This document shows positions 1 through 6,682 of a DNA stretch of 7,163 nt, piece after piece (positions within the stretch are counted from its first letter, which is position 1; each line of letters starts with the position of its first letter). The notes below the pieces were generated by a model. The model made no database searches and was not told where the DNA came from. It saw nothing but the letters and a program-made list of their open reading frames with translations. The DNA lies in NCBI GenBank assembly GCA_035528715.1, contig DATKYB010000030.1, forward strand, positions 1-7,163, read 5' to 3'. The translations under genes were made by a program, and so were the position numbers. The stretch is from Nitrospinota bacterium (GTDB taxonomy: Bacteria > JADFOP01 > DATKYB01).

Positions 1-1179
1 TTGGAGGATATATGGGTGAGTGTTGGTAATTCGTTTTCTATGGTTCTCGTGGCCTTATCCATGCCTATTCTCGGCGTCATATCCGATACTCATAAAAAGA
101 AGATGCCCTTTTTGATAACGCTTACCCTTTCATGTGTCATATTTACCCTTCTCATAGGTCTCTTTGGAGGGTTTATCGATGATTTCTATCCTAAGGTCTT
201 TGCAGTTATCATCCTCTATATGATAGCAAATTATTCCTATCAGGGAGCGCTCGTGTTTTATAATGCCCTCCTCCCGCAGGTCAGTTCAAAGGAGACGATC
301 GGCAGGATCTCAGGATATGGGGTTGCCTTCGGTTATCTTGGAGCGATTGTGGGACTGATTCTTGTTATGCCTTTTAATGAAGGGAAAGTTTTAGGCTTTC
401 ATGTTCCTTTTATCCAAGGTGGTGGGAGGGTTGCTACCTTTATTCCAACTGCAGTTCTCTTTCTCATCTTCTCCATTCCGACCTTTATCTTTTTAAAGGA
501 TAGAGAAAAAGTCATTCCTTCATTGGAGAGATGGAAGATTGATCTTAAGGGCGCTTTTAACAAGGTGATTGACAGTATCTCCAATACCAGGAAGTACCCT
601 GGGGTCCTGGCATTTTTAATATCGAAGTTTTTCTATGAAGACGCAATCAGTACAATCATTATATTCATGGCTGTATATGCCTCAAAAGTGATGAGCTTTT
701 CTGATAGTGTTATTATCCCTCTCTTTATTGTTTCCACGACGTCTGCCATTATTGGGTCTTTTCTTTTTGGTTTGATAACAGATAGGATTGGAAGTAAAAA
801 AGCCTTGATGATTGTCCTTTTTGGCTGGATCATAACCTTATCGATAATAGTAGCGACAATGAATCAATCCCTTTTCTGGGTGATGGGCTCTTTTGTAGGA
901 ATATTCATGGGAGGGACATGGACATCAGCCAGGCCTCTTATGGTTTCTCTTGTTCCAAAAGAGATGCTGGGAGAGTTTTTTGGTCTCTATTCCCTGTCTG
1001 GAAAGTTTGCTGCGATTATTGGTCCACTCCTGTGGGGATTGGTTATTCTCTCTTTACACCCCCTTGGCGATGTTTTGAGATATAAAGGGGCTGTTTGTTC
1101 TCTTACTGTTATGATGATTATTGCCCTTATCATCCTCTGGAAAAAGGTTCCAGAAAAAAGTCAATACCAAAATAACTAA
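1..1179 (+). CDS. MFS permease, UMF1/Atg22-like family (5'-truncated by window edge)
   Basis: This is the C-terminal 392 residues of an inner-membrane major facilitator superfamily permease. The frame is open from base 1, and the first visible segment (residues about 8-28) runs into a GVISDTHKKK loop, which is the MFS motif-A position after TM2. TM1 and the true start therefore lie upstream. About eleven hydrophobic segments are visible. A second motif-A loop, GLITDRIGSKK, is at about 257-267. UMF1/Atg22-like hallmarks are FYNALLP...GRISGYGVAFGYLG (86-114) and SARPLMVSLVPKEMLGEFFGLYSLSGK (309-335). Family members are proton-driven or uncharacterised exporters/importers; yeast Atg22 effluxes amino acids from the vacuole. 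The substrate here cannot be read from the sequence. The gene ends 16 bp before the alkaline phosphatase start, so the two are probably one transcript. The family call is firm; the transport role in detail is not. Confidence 0.85.
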   Translation: MEDIWVSVGNSFSMVLVALSMPILGVISDTHKKKMPFLITLTLSCVIFTLLIGLFGGFIDDFYPKVFAVIILYMIANYSYQGALVFYNALLPQVSSKETIGRISGYGVAFGYLGAIVGLILVMPFNEGKVLGFHVPFIQGGGRVATFIPTAVLFLIFSIPTFIFLKDREKVIPSLERWKIDLKGAFNKVIDSISNTRKYPGVLAFLISKFFYEDAISTIIIFMAVYASKVMSFSDSVIIPLFIVSTTSAIIGSFLFGLITDRIGSKKALMIVLFGWIITLSIIVATMNQSLFWVMGSFVGIFMGGTWTSARPLMVSLVPKEMLGEFFGLYSLSGKFAAIIGPLLWGLVILSLHPLGDVLRYKGAVCSLTVMMIIALIILWKKVPEKSQYQNN

Positions 1180-1184
1180 AGCTC

Positions 1185-1189
1185 AGGAG
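1185..1189 (+). promoter_or_regulatory. Shine-Dalgarno AGGAG for the alkaline phosphatase
   Basis: AGGAG sits 6 nt before the ATG at 1196. It decides the start. The longer in-frame ATG at 1121 lies inside the permease gene, has no such site, and would add 25 polar residues ahead of the signal peptide. Confidence 0.8.
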
Positions 1190-1195
1190 AGAGAT

Positions 1196-2683
1196 ATGAG
1201 GTCTTTTAAGAAATTTTTTGTAAGCTTTATCGTTTTACTATGCATCTTATATACTGGGATTTTCCTATCCATAAGAGATCTGGCCTGTGCCAGTGAAAAG
1301 GATAGGGCGAGAAATATTATTCTTATGATTGCTGATGGTATGGGGCCAGGAGAGTTTGCGCTGGCCCTTGATTATAGCCTGTTGATAAAAGGAAGAGAGC
1401 TTGAGATGGAAAGAGCGATAAAAGAAGGGCATCTTGGCCTTATCCTCACAAGACCCCTTTTAAATCTGGTGAGCGATTCTGCTGCTGCAGCTACTGCCAT
1501 GTCAACAGGAAAGAGAACCGTAATCAGAAGGATTGCAAAGTCAAAAGAAGGAAAGGATCAAAAGACAATCATTGAAATCGCAAAGGAGATGGGAAAGTCT
1601 ACTGGTCTTGTAACAACAACCAGCATTTCCCATGCCACACCTGCTGCCTTTGGGAGCCATACCCTCTCTCGAGAAAACAGGCTTGAGATACTCGATCAGT
1701 TTTTAGAAAAGGGTATCGATGTTCTTATGGGAGGAGGAATTCAAGATTGGATACCAGAGAAAACAAGGGCTGGGGATTTTTCAAAAATATCTCTTAAAGC
1801 AGGTGCAGAAGAATTTTCAAAAAGAGAGGATAATAAAAATCTGATTAGGGAGGCAGAGAAAAAGGGTTATCTGTTTATAAGTAATGAGGACGAATTAATC
1901 AAGGCTCCTGAAGATGTCAAGCTTTTAGGTCTCTTTTCAAGCTCCCATTTCTTGATGGCTCTGGATAGGGAGAAGAGTGATCATACAGGGATCCCAAACC
2001 TCGCTTTGATGACAGAAAAGGCTATAAAAGTTCTGGATAAAAATAAAAAGGGTTTTTTTCTCATGATAGAAGGGGGCAGGATAGACCATGCGGGTCATAG
2101 CAATGATGCTGCCTCAGTGGTCGCAGAGATACTCGATTTTGATGAGGCAGTGGGGGTGGCATTTCAGTTCTGCAAAGAAAAGAAAGATAGCCTCTTACTG
2201 GTTACTTCAGACCATGCTACAGGAGGAATGGGGCTCTCCTATATCATCAGGAATAAAGGGGGTTATGATTTTGGAAGCCTTGAGAATTTAAAGGCGATCT
2301 CAAGACAGGATGCTTCTTTTGAAAAGATATGGGAAGAATTTGGACAAAAGCCCACAACGGATGATATCAAGAGAGTCATATATAAACATACGAAGATTAA
2401 GATTTCAGAAAGTGAAGCTGAATTCATCAAGAATCCAAGACCTCTTAGCCCTTTTCATGTTACCGCCTATAAAAACAAGAAAAAGGTCTATACGGCTCAT
2501 GCCATAGGAAGGGTCCTATCAAAAAGATATCAGGCCTCCTGGTCAACAGGGGGTCACACAAATATTCCTGTTATGCTTATAGGGTATGGTATCAATTCTA
2601 GAAAGGTAGCTGGTCTGAACGAGAATAGATATATATTTGATATTATGAAGGAGGCCTTTGGTTTATCGGTTATTCATCCTTGA
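1196..2683 (+). CDS. Secreted alkaline phosphatase (PhoA superfamily)
   Basis: This 495-residue phosphomonoesterase hydrolyses phosphate esters outside the cytoplasm. A signal peptide covers residues 1-32: basic KK at 5-6, hydrophobic core 7-26, and an A-C-A site before Ser33. The whole active site is present, given here with E. coli PhoA equivalents. Metal ligands are Asp47 (D51), Glu292 (E322), Asp297 and His301 (D327, H331), Asp339-His340 (D369, H370) and His454 (H412). The nucleophile is Ser95 in VSDSAAAATA (S102). Substrate and third-metal residues are His146, Thr148 and Arg159 (D153, T155, R166). Having His at the D153 and K328 positions (His146, His298) resembles animal and Bacillus enzymes more than E. 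coli PhoA. The stretch between His340 and His454 is 113 residues, against about 41 in E. coli, implying a crown-like insertion. It follows the permease by 16 bp. No Pho box was seen, though the operon promoter lies outside the window. Confidence 0.95.
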   Translation: MRSFKKFFVSFIVLLCILYTGIFLSIRDLACASEKDRARNIILMIADGMGPGEFALALDYSLLIKGRELEMERAIKEGHLGLILTRPLLNLVSDSAAAATAMSTGKRTVIRRIAKSKEGKDQKTIIEIAKEMGKSTGLVTTTSISHATPAAFGSHTLSRENRLEILDQFLEKGIDVLMGGGIQDWIPEKTRAGDFSKISLKAGAEEFSKREDNKNLIREAEKKGYLFISNEDELIKAPEDVKLLGLFSSSHFLMALDREKSDHTGIPNLALMTEKAIKVLDKNKKGFFLMIEGGRIDHAGHSNDAASVVAEILDFDEAVGVAFQFCKEKKDSLLLVTSDHATGGMGLSYIIRNKGGYDFGSLENLKAISRQDASFEKIWEEFGQKPTTDDIKRVIYKHTKIKISESEAEFIKNPRPLSPFHVTAYKNKKKVYTAHAIGRVLSKRYQASWSTGGHTNIPVMLIGYGINSRKVAGLNENRYIFDIMKEAFGLSVIHP

Positions 2684-4172
2684 AAAGAAGAGTGGCCTTA
2701 TTTTTCCATTTTTCTCGATAAAGAATCAAGGCCGTGATAAAAGTTGTGATAATCCAACCGAGACCAATGGTTAGTGTAGCAGCTCTTGAGTAGCCACCAT
2801 AGGAAGCCATTACCTCTTGAATGGTTGTATAGATAAGTATAATCAGCAATATCGAAGGGGTCAGTATCTTGATACAGAAATCCCACCACCTCCCTATAGG
2901 AAAGTAAGAGGTTAAGTTGAGATGATTCCTGAAATCTTCTGTATTGTAAAACCATCCTATAGCCACGCATTCTAAGATGCCGACAGTAACGAGCCCATAC
3001 TGTAATAAGAAGTGATCGACGATATCAAGCCAGAAAAGCCCTCCTTTTGTTGTGAATATAACACTTCCAAGAAATCCTAAGACACAGGAGATCGTTATGA
3101 CGCGGTTTCTCGGCGTGCCGTATTTATCCATAAGGCTTAAAGAAAAAGCCTCTATTATAGAGATAGCAGAGGATAATCCTGCAATAACGAGAGCGAGAAA
3201 AAATATGAGTCCAAATAGACCTGAGAAAAGGGGCATCTCATTTAACGCCTTAGGGAAGGCAACAAAGGCCAGGCCAATGCCTTGCGTTACAACCTTCTCA
3301 AAGGGAAGATTTGTCTGAAAGGCCATAAAGCCCAGTGTGCTAAAAACAGCAAAACCGGCAAAAAAGGAGAAAAAAGTATCTATGCAGCCTGTAATAAAGG
3401 CGCTGCTATTGATATCTGAATTTCTTGGAAGATAGCTGGCATAGGCAATCATAATTCCAAAGCCAACGCTCATAGAATAAAATGTCTGGGAGTAGGCACT
3501 CATCCAGACCTTTGGTTGTTTAAGGGCAGCAAAGTCTGGTTTTAAATACCACTTTAGTCCTTCAAAGGCACCAGGAAGAGTAAGTCCCCTTATGATTAAG
3601 ATAGCAATAAGGAGAATGAGAAGGGGGACAAAGATTTTACATGCCTTTTCGATACCTCTCTGAACCCCTCGAGAGCAGATAAACCACATTGAAATCCAAA
3701 CAAACCCCAGGCTTAATAAAATTACAGGATTAGGAATGCCCAGTTTCCAGGGGCTATCAGACATTTTCAGGAAATTTGTAAAGAAAAATGTATTGGGATC
3801 ATTTCCCCAGACAAGGTTGAAGGAATATACCAAGTAATTAACACACCATCCGATAATAACGGAGTAATAAAGCTCGATACCAAACATGACAAAGATGATT
3901 GGCCACCAGCCTAGGAGTTCCCAGCTATTCCCGATCTTTTTAAAGGATAAGGGTGCAGAACCCCGCATCCTGTGCCCGAGACCAAACTCTAATATGAGAA
4001 GAGGGATTCCAGCTGTGAAAAGGGATATAAAATAAGGAATTAAAAAGGCACCCCCACCATTCGTATATACCATATAATTAAATCTCCATATATTTCCCAG
4101 ACCAACAGCAGAACCCACAGCAGCCATAATAAAACCTATTCTGCTCTTCCACTCTTCTCTGTTTTCAGGCAT
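2670..4172 (-). CDS. Sodium-dependent NSS (SNF) family transporter, probably for an amino acid
   Basis: This 500-residue inner-membrane symporter has the LeuT fold and probably uses the sodium gradient to import an amino acid. Its first 31 residues align without gaps to LeuT as I recall it: Arg5, Trp8, then GSAVGLGNIWRF (20-31). Inferred Na1 residues are Ala22, Asn27, Ser233 and Asp265. Na2 residues are Gly20, Val23, Ala331, Ser334 and Ser335. Tyr103 and Tyr232 match the LeuT substrate-site Tyr108 and Phe253. Arg30 and Asp386 match the outer gate pair. About 11-12 membrane segments are visible, the last near 465-485. Asn32 replaces the usual proline of the RFPY motif. The start at 4172 has AGGGGAG 6 nt upstream and a good promoter. 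The gene is divergent from ftsK and its 3' end overlaps the phosphatase gene by 14 bp. The substrate (for example an aromatic, branched or small amino acid) is not determinable here. Confidence 0.95.
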   Translation of the reverse strand: MPENREEWKSRIGFIMAAVGSAVGLGNIWRFNYMVYTNGGGAFLIPYFISLFTAGIPLLILEFGLGHRMRGSAPLSFKKIGNSWELLGWWPIIFVMFGIELYYSVIIGWCVNYLVYSFNLVWGNDPNTFFFTNFLKMSDSPWKLGIPNPVILLSLGFVWISMWFICSRGVQRGIEKACKIFVPLLILLIAILIIRGLTLPGAFEGLKWYLKPDFAALKQPKVWMSAYSQTFYSMSVGFGIMIAYASYLPRNSDINSSAFITGCIDTFFSFFAGFAVFSTLGFMAFQTNLPFEKVVTQGIGLAFVAFPKALNEMPLFSGLFGLIFFLALVIAGLSSAISIIEAFSLSLMDKYGTPRNRVITISCVLGFLGSVIFTTKGGLFWLDIVDHFLLQYGLVTVGILECVAIGWFYNTEDFRNHLNLTSYFPIGRWWDFCIKILTPSILLIILIYTTIQEVMASYGGYSRAATLTIGLGWIITTFITALILYREKWKNKATLLFKDE

Positions 4173-4178
4173 ATACTT

Positions 4179-4185
4179 CTCCCCT
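4179..4185 (-). promoter_or_regulatory. Shine-Dalgarno AGGGGAG for the NSS transporter
   Basis: Read on the minus strand, AGGGGAG ends 6 nt before the ATG at 4172-4170. It supports this start, which also matches the LeuT N-terminus residue for residue. Confidence 0.8.
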
Positions 4186-4208
4186 TAAGGATAAAACAAA
4201 ACTTATAA

Positions 4209-4237
4209 ATTATAATTAGAGAAGGGGGACCCTGCAA
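4209..4237 (-). promoter_or_regulatory. Sigma70-like promoter for the NSS transporter
   Basis: On the minus strand, TTGCAG (4237-4232), a 17-bp spacer and a perfect TATAAT (4214-4209) make a promoter whose transcript would begin near 4202, giving a leader of about 30 nt. An A/T-rich tract upstream (about 4260-4241) could act as an UP element. This is inferred from consensus match and position. Confidence 0.6.
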
Positions 4238-4322
4238 GGCAAAAATTAAAAAATATCTTTAAAATGAGAGGTTTTCTTTCAGATAGGAAGGGTTTTTATA
4301 ATAAGTAAAATGTTTTAATCCA

Positions 4323-4351
4323 TTGCAACAGAATTTAATTTATGCTATAAA
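4323..4351 (+). promoter_or_regulatory. ftsK: Sigma70-like promoter for ftsK
   Basis: TTGCAA (4323-4328), a 17-bp spacer and TATAAA (4346-4351) fit a sigma70-type promoter. Transcription would start near 4358, leaving a leader of about 50 nt that contains the inverted repeat at 4362-4393. A short A/T dyad (TAAAA-TG-TTTTA, 4306-4317) lies just upstream of the -35 box. This is inferred from consensus and position. Confidence 0.55.
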
Positions 4352-4361
4352 AAATTAAGTA

Positions 4362-4393
4362 ATTAATCCTAAAGAATGCTAATCAGGATTAAT
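4362..4393. repeat. Perfect 9-bp inverted repeat in the ftsK leader
   Basis: ATTAATCCT (4362-4370) and AGGATTAAT (4385-4393) are exact reverse complements separated by 14 nt. The repeat lies just downstream of the predicted ftsK transcription start and 6 nt before the Shine-Dalgarno. It could be a protein-binding operator or a weak leader hairpin. It is not followed by a T-run on the + strand, so it is not an intrinsic terminator. Confidence 0.6.
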
Positions 4394-4399
4394 AAAAAC

Positions 4400-4404
4400 A
4401 GGAG
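4400..4404 (+). promoter_or_regulatory. ftsK: Shine-Dalgarno AGGAG for ftsK
   Basis: AGGAG lies 4 nt before the ATG at 4409, which is short but workable. The alternative in-frame ATG at 4376 has no comparable site and falls inside the loop of the inverted repeat, so 4409 is preferred. Confidence 0.65.
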
Positions 4405-4408
4405 AGAG

Positions 4409-6676
4409 ATGTCTTTTTTTAGACATAGAGGGGCAAAAGAGGTTGGAGGAGTTTTCTTACTTGCCCTTTCTCTATTTATCTTTATAAGCCTTATATCGTA
4501 CCATCCCAAAGACCCATCTTTTAATACCGTTATTTCTTTTGACTCAAAGATTGAGGTTAAAAATTTAATGGGTTTAGTCGGTGCCTATATTGCAGATGGC
4601 CTGGTTCAGTTTCTCGGGAGTGGAGGATATTTTATACCGTTGTTTCTTTTTCTGTCAGGGTTTGCGGTGTTTAGGGGGAAGATGCTTAAAGCCAGTCTTT
4701 ATCCCTTATCAGGAGGGATATTATTCCTTCTTTCCTATTCAAGCCTTATTCATCTTGCCTATCAAAGGGATCCGTTTTTCAAGCATGAAATCCAAGGTGG
4801 TGGATTAATCGGTTATCTGGTATCTAATATTTTTATAGCCTATTTTAATAAAATCGGAGCATACCTTGTTCTTTCTACTCTTCTTATCGTTTCTATTATG
4901 GTAGCCACAAGGTTTTCAATTGGTTCTCTTTTGAAGAAAATCTTTGATATTATTTTAATCATATTTAAAAAATTAATATCGATTAGGATCAAGATCCCTT
5001 CATTCCCTAAAAAGACAAAGCGCAAAATAGTATCTTCTATTGAAGAAGAAGAGCCGATAATGAGAAGAGTGAGAGCAGAGCCAAAGATAGAAGTTGATGT
5101 CGCTATAAAAAAAGAGGAGAAGGCGGCTGCGTTTCCAAAAGAGGATAGATTCAAGCTCTCTGATATGATCAGAGATTATCAATTACCTCATCTTTCTTTA
5201 TTGGATGACCCACCACCCAAAGAAAAGAAATTGAAGAAAGAAGATATCCTTGAAAGATCTGAGACCCTTGAGAAAAAGCTTAGAGACTTTGGAGTGGGTG
5301 GAAAGATAATCCAGGTGCTGCCTGGCCCTGTAGTTACCATGTATGAATTCGAGCCTGCATCAGGGGTCAAGGTAAATAAAATCATCAATCTTGTTGATGA
5401 TATTGCCCTTGTCACAAGGGCCGCAAATGTTCGGATTGTTGCTCCTGTTCCTGGAAAGGCAGTGGTAGGTATTGAGATACCCAATAGTGAAAGAGAACAT
5501 GTTTCTTTAAAAGAAATCCTTGGCTCTAAAGCATTTCAAAGAGCCAAATCAAAGCTTTCCCTGGCCTTAGGTAAGGATATTTTGGGAAACCCCACTGTTA
5601 CAGACCTTGCTCAAATTCCCCATCTTTTGATCGCAGGAGCTACTGGTTCAGGAAAGAGCGTTGCTCTCAATTGTATGATTTGCAGTTTCCTTTTTAATAC
5701 GACTCCTGAAGAAGTTAAGCTTATATTGATTGACCCCAAAATGTTAGAGCTGTCTATATATGATGGAATTCCTCATCTGCTTGTTCCTGTGGTTATAAAT
5801 GCCAAGAAGGCAGCTCTGGTATTAAGAAATGTTGTAGAGGAAATGGAAAGAAGGTATAGATTTCTGGCAGATAAAGAGGTCAGGGATATAGAGAGGTATA
5901 ATCAAATCATTGATGAAGAACAGAGCAGAGTAATAACGAGGCTTTCACAACTCATTAAACAAAACGGCATTTCTAAGGAAGAGAAGCTTAAATCAGAAAA
6001 GGATGAGAAACTCGTTCATACAAAACTTCCTTATATCGTTGTTGTGATAGATGAGCTGGCTGATCTGATGATGGTATCTTCCAGAGAAGTAGAGGATTCT
6101 CTAACCCGCTTGGCGCAGATGGCAAGAGCAGCCGGGATTCATCTCCTCGTGGCCACACAGAGGCCCTCTGTAGATGTATTGACAGGTATCATCAAGGCAA
6201 ATTTTCCTTCAAGGATATCCTTTAAGGTCTCTTCCAAAGTAGATTCGAGGACAATACTGGATGCTAATGGTGCTGAGCAGCTTCTAGGTAAAGGAGATTT
6301 ACTCTTTCTGCCGCCCGGAACATCAAGATTAGAAAGAATTCACGGCCCTTATGTTTCAGAGAAAGAGGTTAAAAGGGTTGTTATATTTCTCAAGAAACAG
6401 CTGAAGCCGATATATGATAATGCCTTATTAGAAGAACAGAGAAAAATTGAAGATTTTATTGATGATGGGGAAGATTTTGATGAGAAATATACAGAGGCTG
6501 TAAAGCTTATTACAATGACTGGCCAGGCCTCCATATCTATGATTCAGAGAAGACTCAGGGTAGGGTATAACCGTGCTGCAAGGATGATAGAGCTAATGGA
6601 AAAAGAGGGTATTGTTGGACCTGCAGACGGAGCCAAACCCAGAAAGGTCTTCGGGAAGGGTGAGCTGCCAAACTAA
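4409..6676 (+). CDS. ftsK: DNA translocase FtsK/SpoIIIE
   Basis: This 755-residue septum-anchored, ATP-driven pump moves double-stranded DNA and helps clear and resolve the chromosome terminus during division. The membrane domain has four to five hydrophobic segments (about 13-30, 52-70, 73-90, 97-118, 149-169), with the family's GG-x-IG motif near 129-135. A charged linker of only about 80 residues follows (195-275) and ends in the conserved YQLPHLSLLD stretch. The alpha domain spans about 279-359. The RecA-like beta motor has Walker A GATGSGKS (410-417), Walker B VVVIDE (544-549) and ATQRPSVDVLTG (582-593). The gamma winged helix, which reads polar DNA motifs, covers about 691-751 and looks complete. 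The short linker resembles SpoIIIE rather than E. coli FtsK. A charged stretch of about 38 residues precedes Walker B, where SpoIIIE has fewer. The gene is divergent from the NSS transporter; no xer gene is in view. Confidence 0.97.
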   Translation: MSFFRHRGAKEVGGVFLLALSLFIFISLISYHPKDPSFNTVISFDSKIEVKNLMGLVGAYIADGLVQFLGSGGYFIPLFLFLSGFAVFRGKMLKASLYPLSGGILFLLSYSSLIHLAYQRDPFFKHEIQGGGLIGYLVSNIFIAYFNKIGAYLVLSTLLIVSIMVATRFSIGSLLKKIFDIILIIFKKLISIRIKIPSFPKKTKRKIVSSIEEEEPIMRRVRAEPKIEVDVAIKKEEKAAAFPKEDRFKLSDMIRDYQLPHLSLLDDPPPKEKKLKKEDILERSETLEKKLRDFGVGGKIIQVLPGPVVTMYEFEPASGVKVNKIINLVDDIALVTRAANVRIVAPVPGKAVVGIEIPNSEREHVSLKEILGSKAFQRAKSKLSLALGKDILGNPTVTDLAQIPHLLIAGATGSGKSVALNCMICSFLFNTTPEEVKLILIDPKMLELSIYDGIPHLLVPVVINAKKAALVLRNVVEEMERRYRFLADKEVRDIERYNQIIDEEQSRVITRLSQLIKQNGISKEEKLKSEKDEKLVHTKLPYIVVVIDELADLMMVSSREVEDSLTRLAQMARAAGIHLLVATQRPSVDVLTGIIKANFPSRISFKVSSKVDSRTILDANGAEQLLGKGDLLFLPPGTSRLERIHGPYVSEKEVKRVVIFLKKQLKPIYDNALLEEQRKIEDFIDDGEDFDEKYTEAVKLITMTGQASISMIQRRLRVGYNRAARMIELMEKEGIVGPADGAKPRKVFGKGELPN

Positions 6677-6682
6677 AGAATT

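Noticed and set aside
3-29. GGAGG followed by an ATG at base 12, resembling a gene start
   Set aside because: That frame stops after five codons, while the permease frame is open through the region and matches the family from mid-protein.
1121-1195. Upstream in-frame ATG for the phosphatase inside the permease gene
   Set aside because: It has no Shine-Dalgarno and would bury the signal peptide behind 25 polar residues; the ATG at 1196 has AGGAG at ideal spacing.
1280-1295. Lipoprotein signal (cysteine at residue 31 of the phosphatase)
   Set aside because: The residues before Cys31 are D-L-A, which lacks the aliphatic -3 residue of a lipobox; an A-C-A signal peptidase I site fits better.
2652-2705. 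AGGCC...GGCCT arms followed by TTATTTTT as a terminator after the phosphatase
   Set aside because: The stem is only 5 bp with a loop of more than 30 nt, and it lies within coding sequence of both convergent genes.
3903-3910. E. coli Chi octamer (GCTGGTGG) on the minus strand
   Set aside because: It is a single copy inside the NSS coding sequence, and Chi sequences are lineage-specific, so it carries no weight here.
4376-4408. Longer FtsK start at 4376
   Set aside because: No ribosome-binding site precedes it, it lies in the loop of the inverted repeat, and the 11 extra residues add nothing recognisable.
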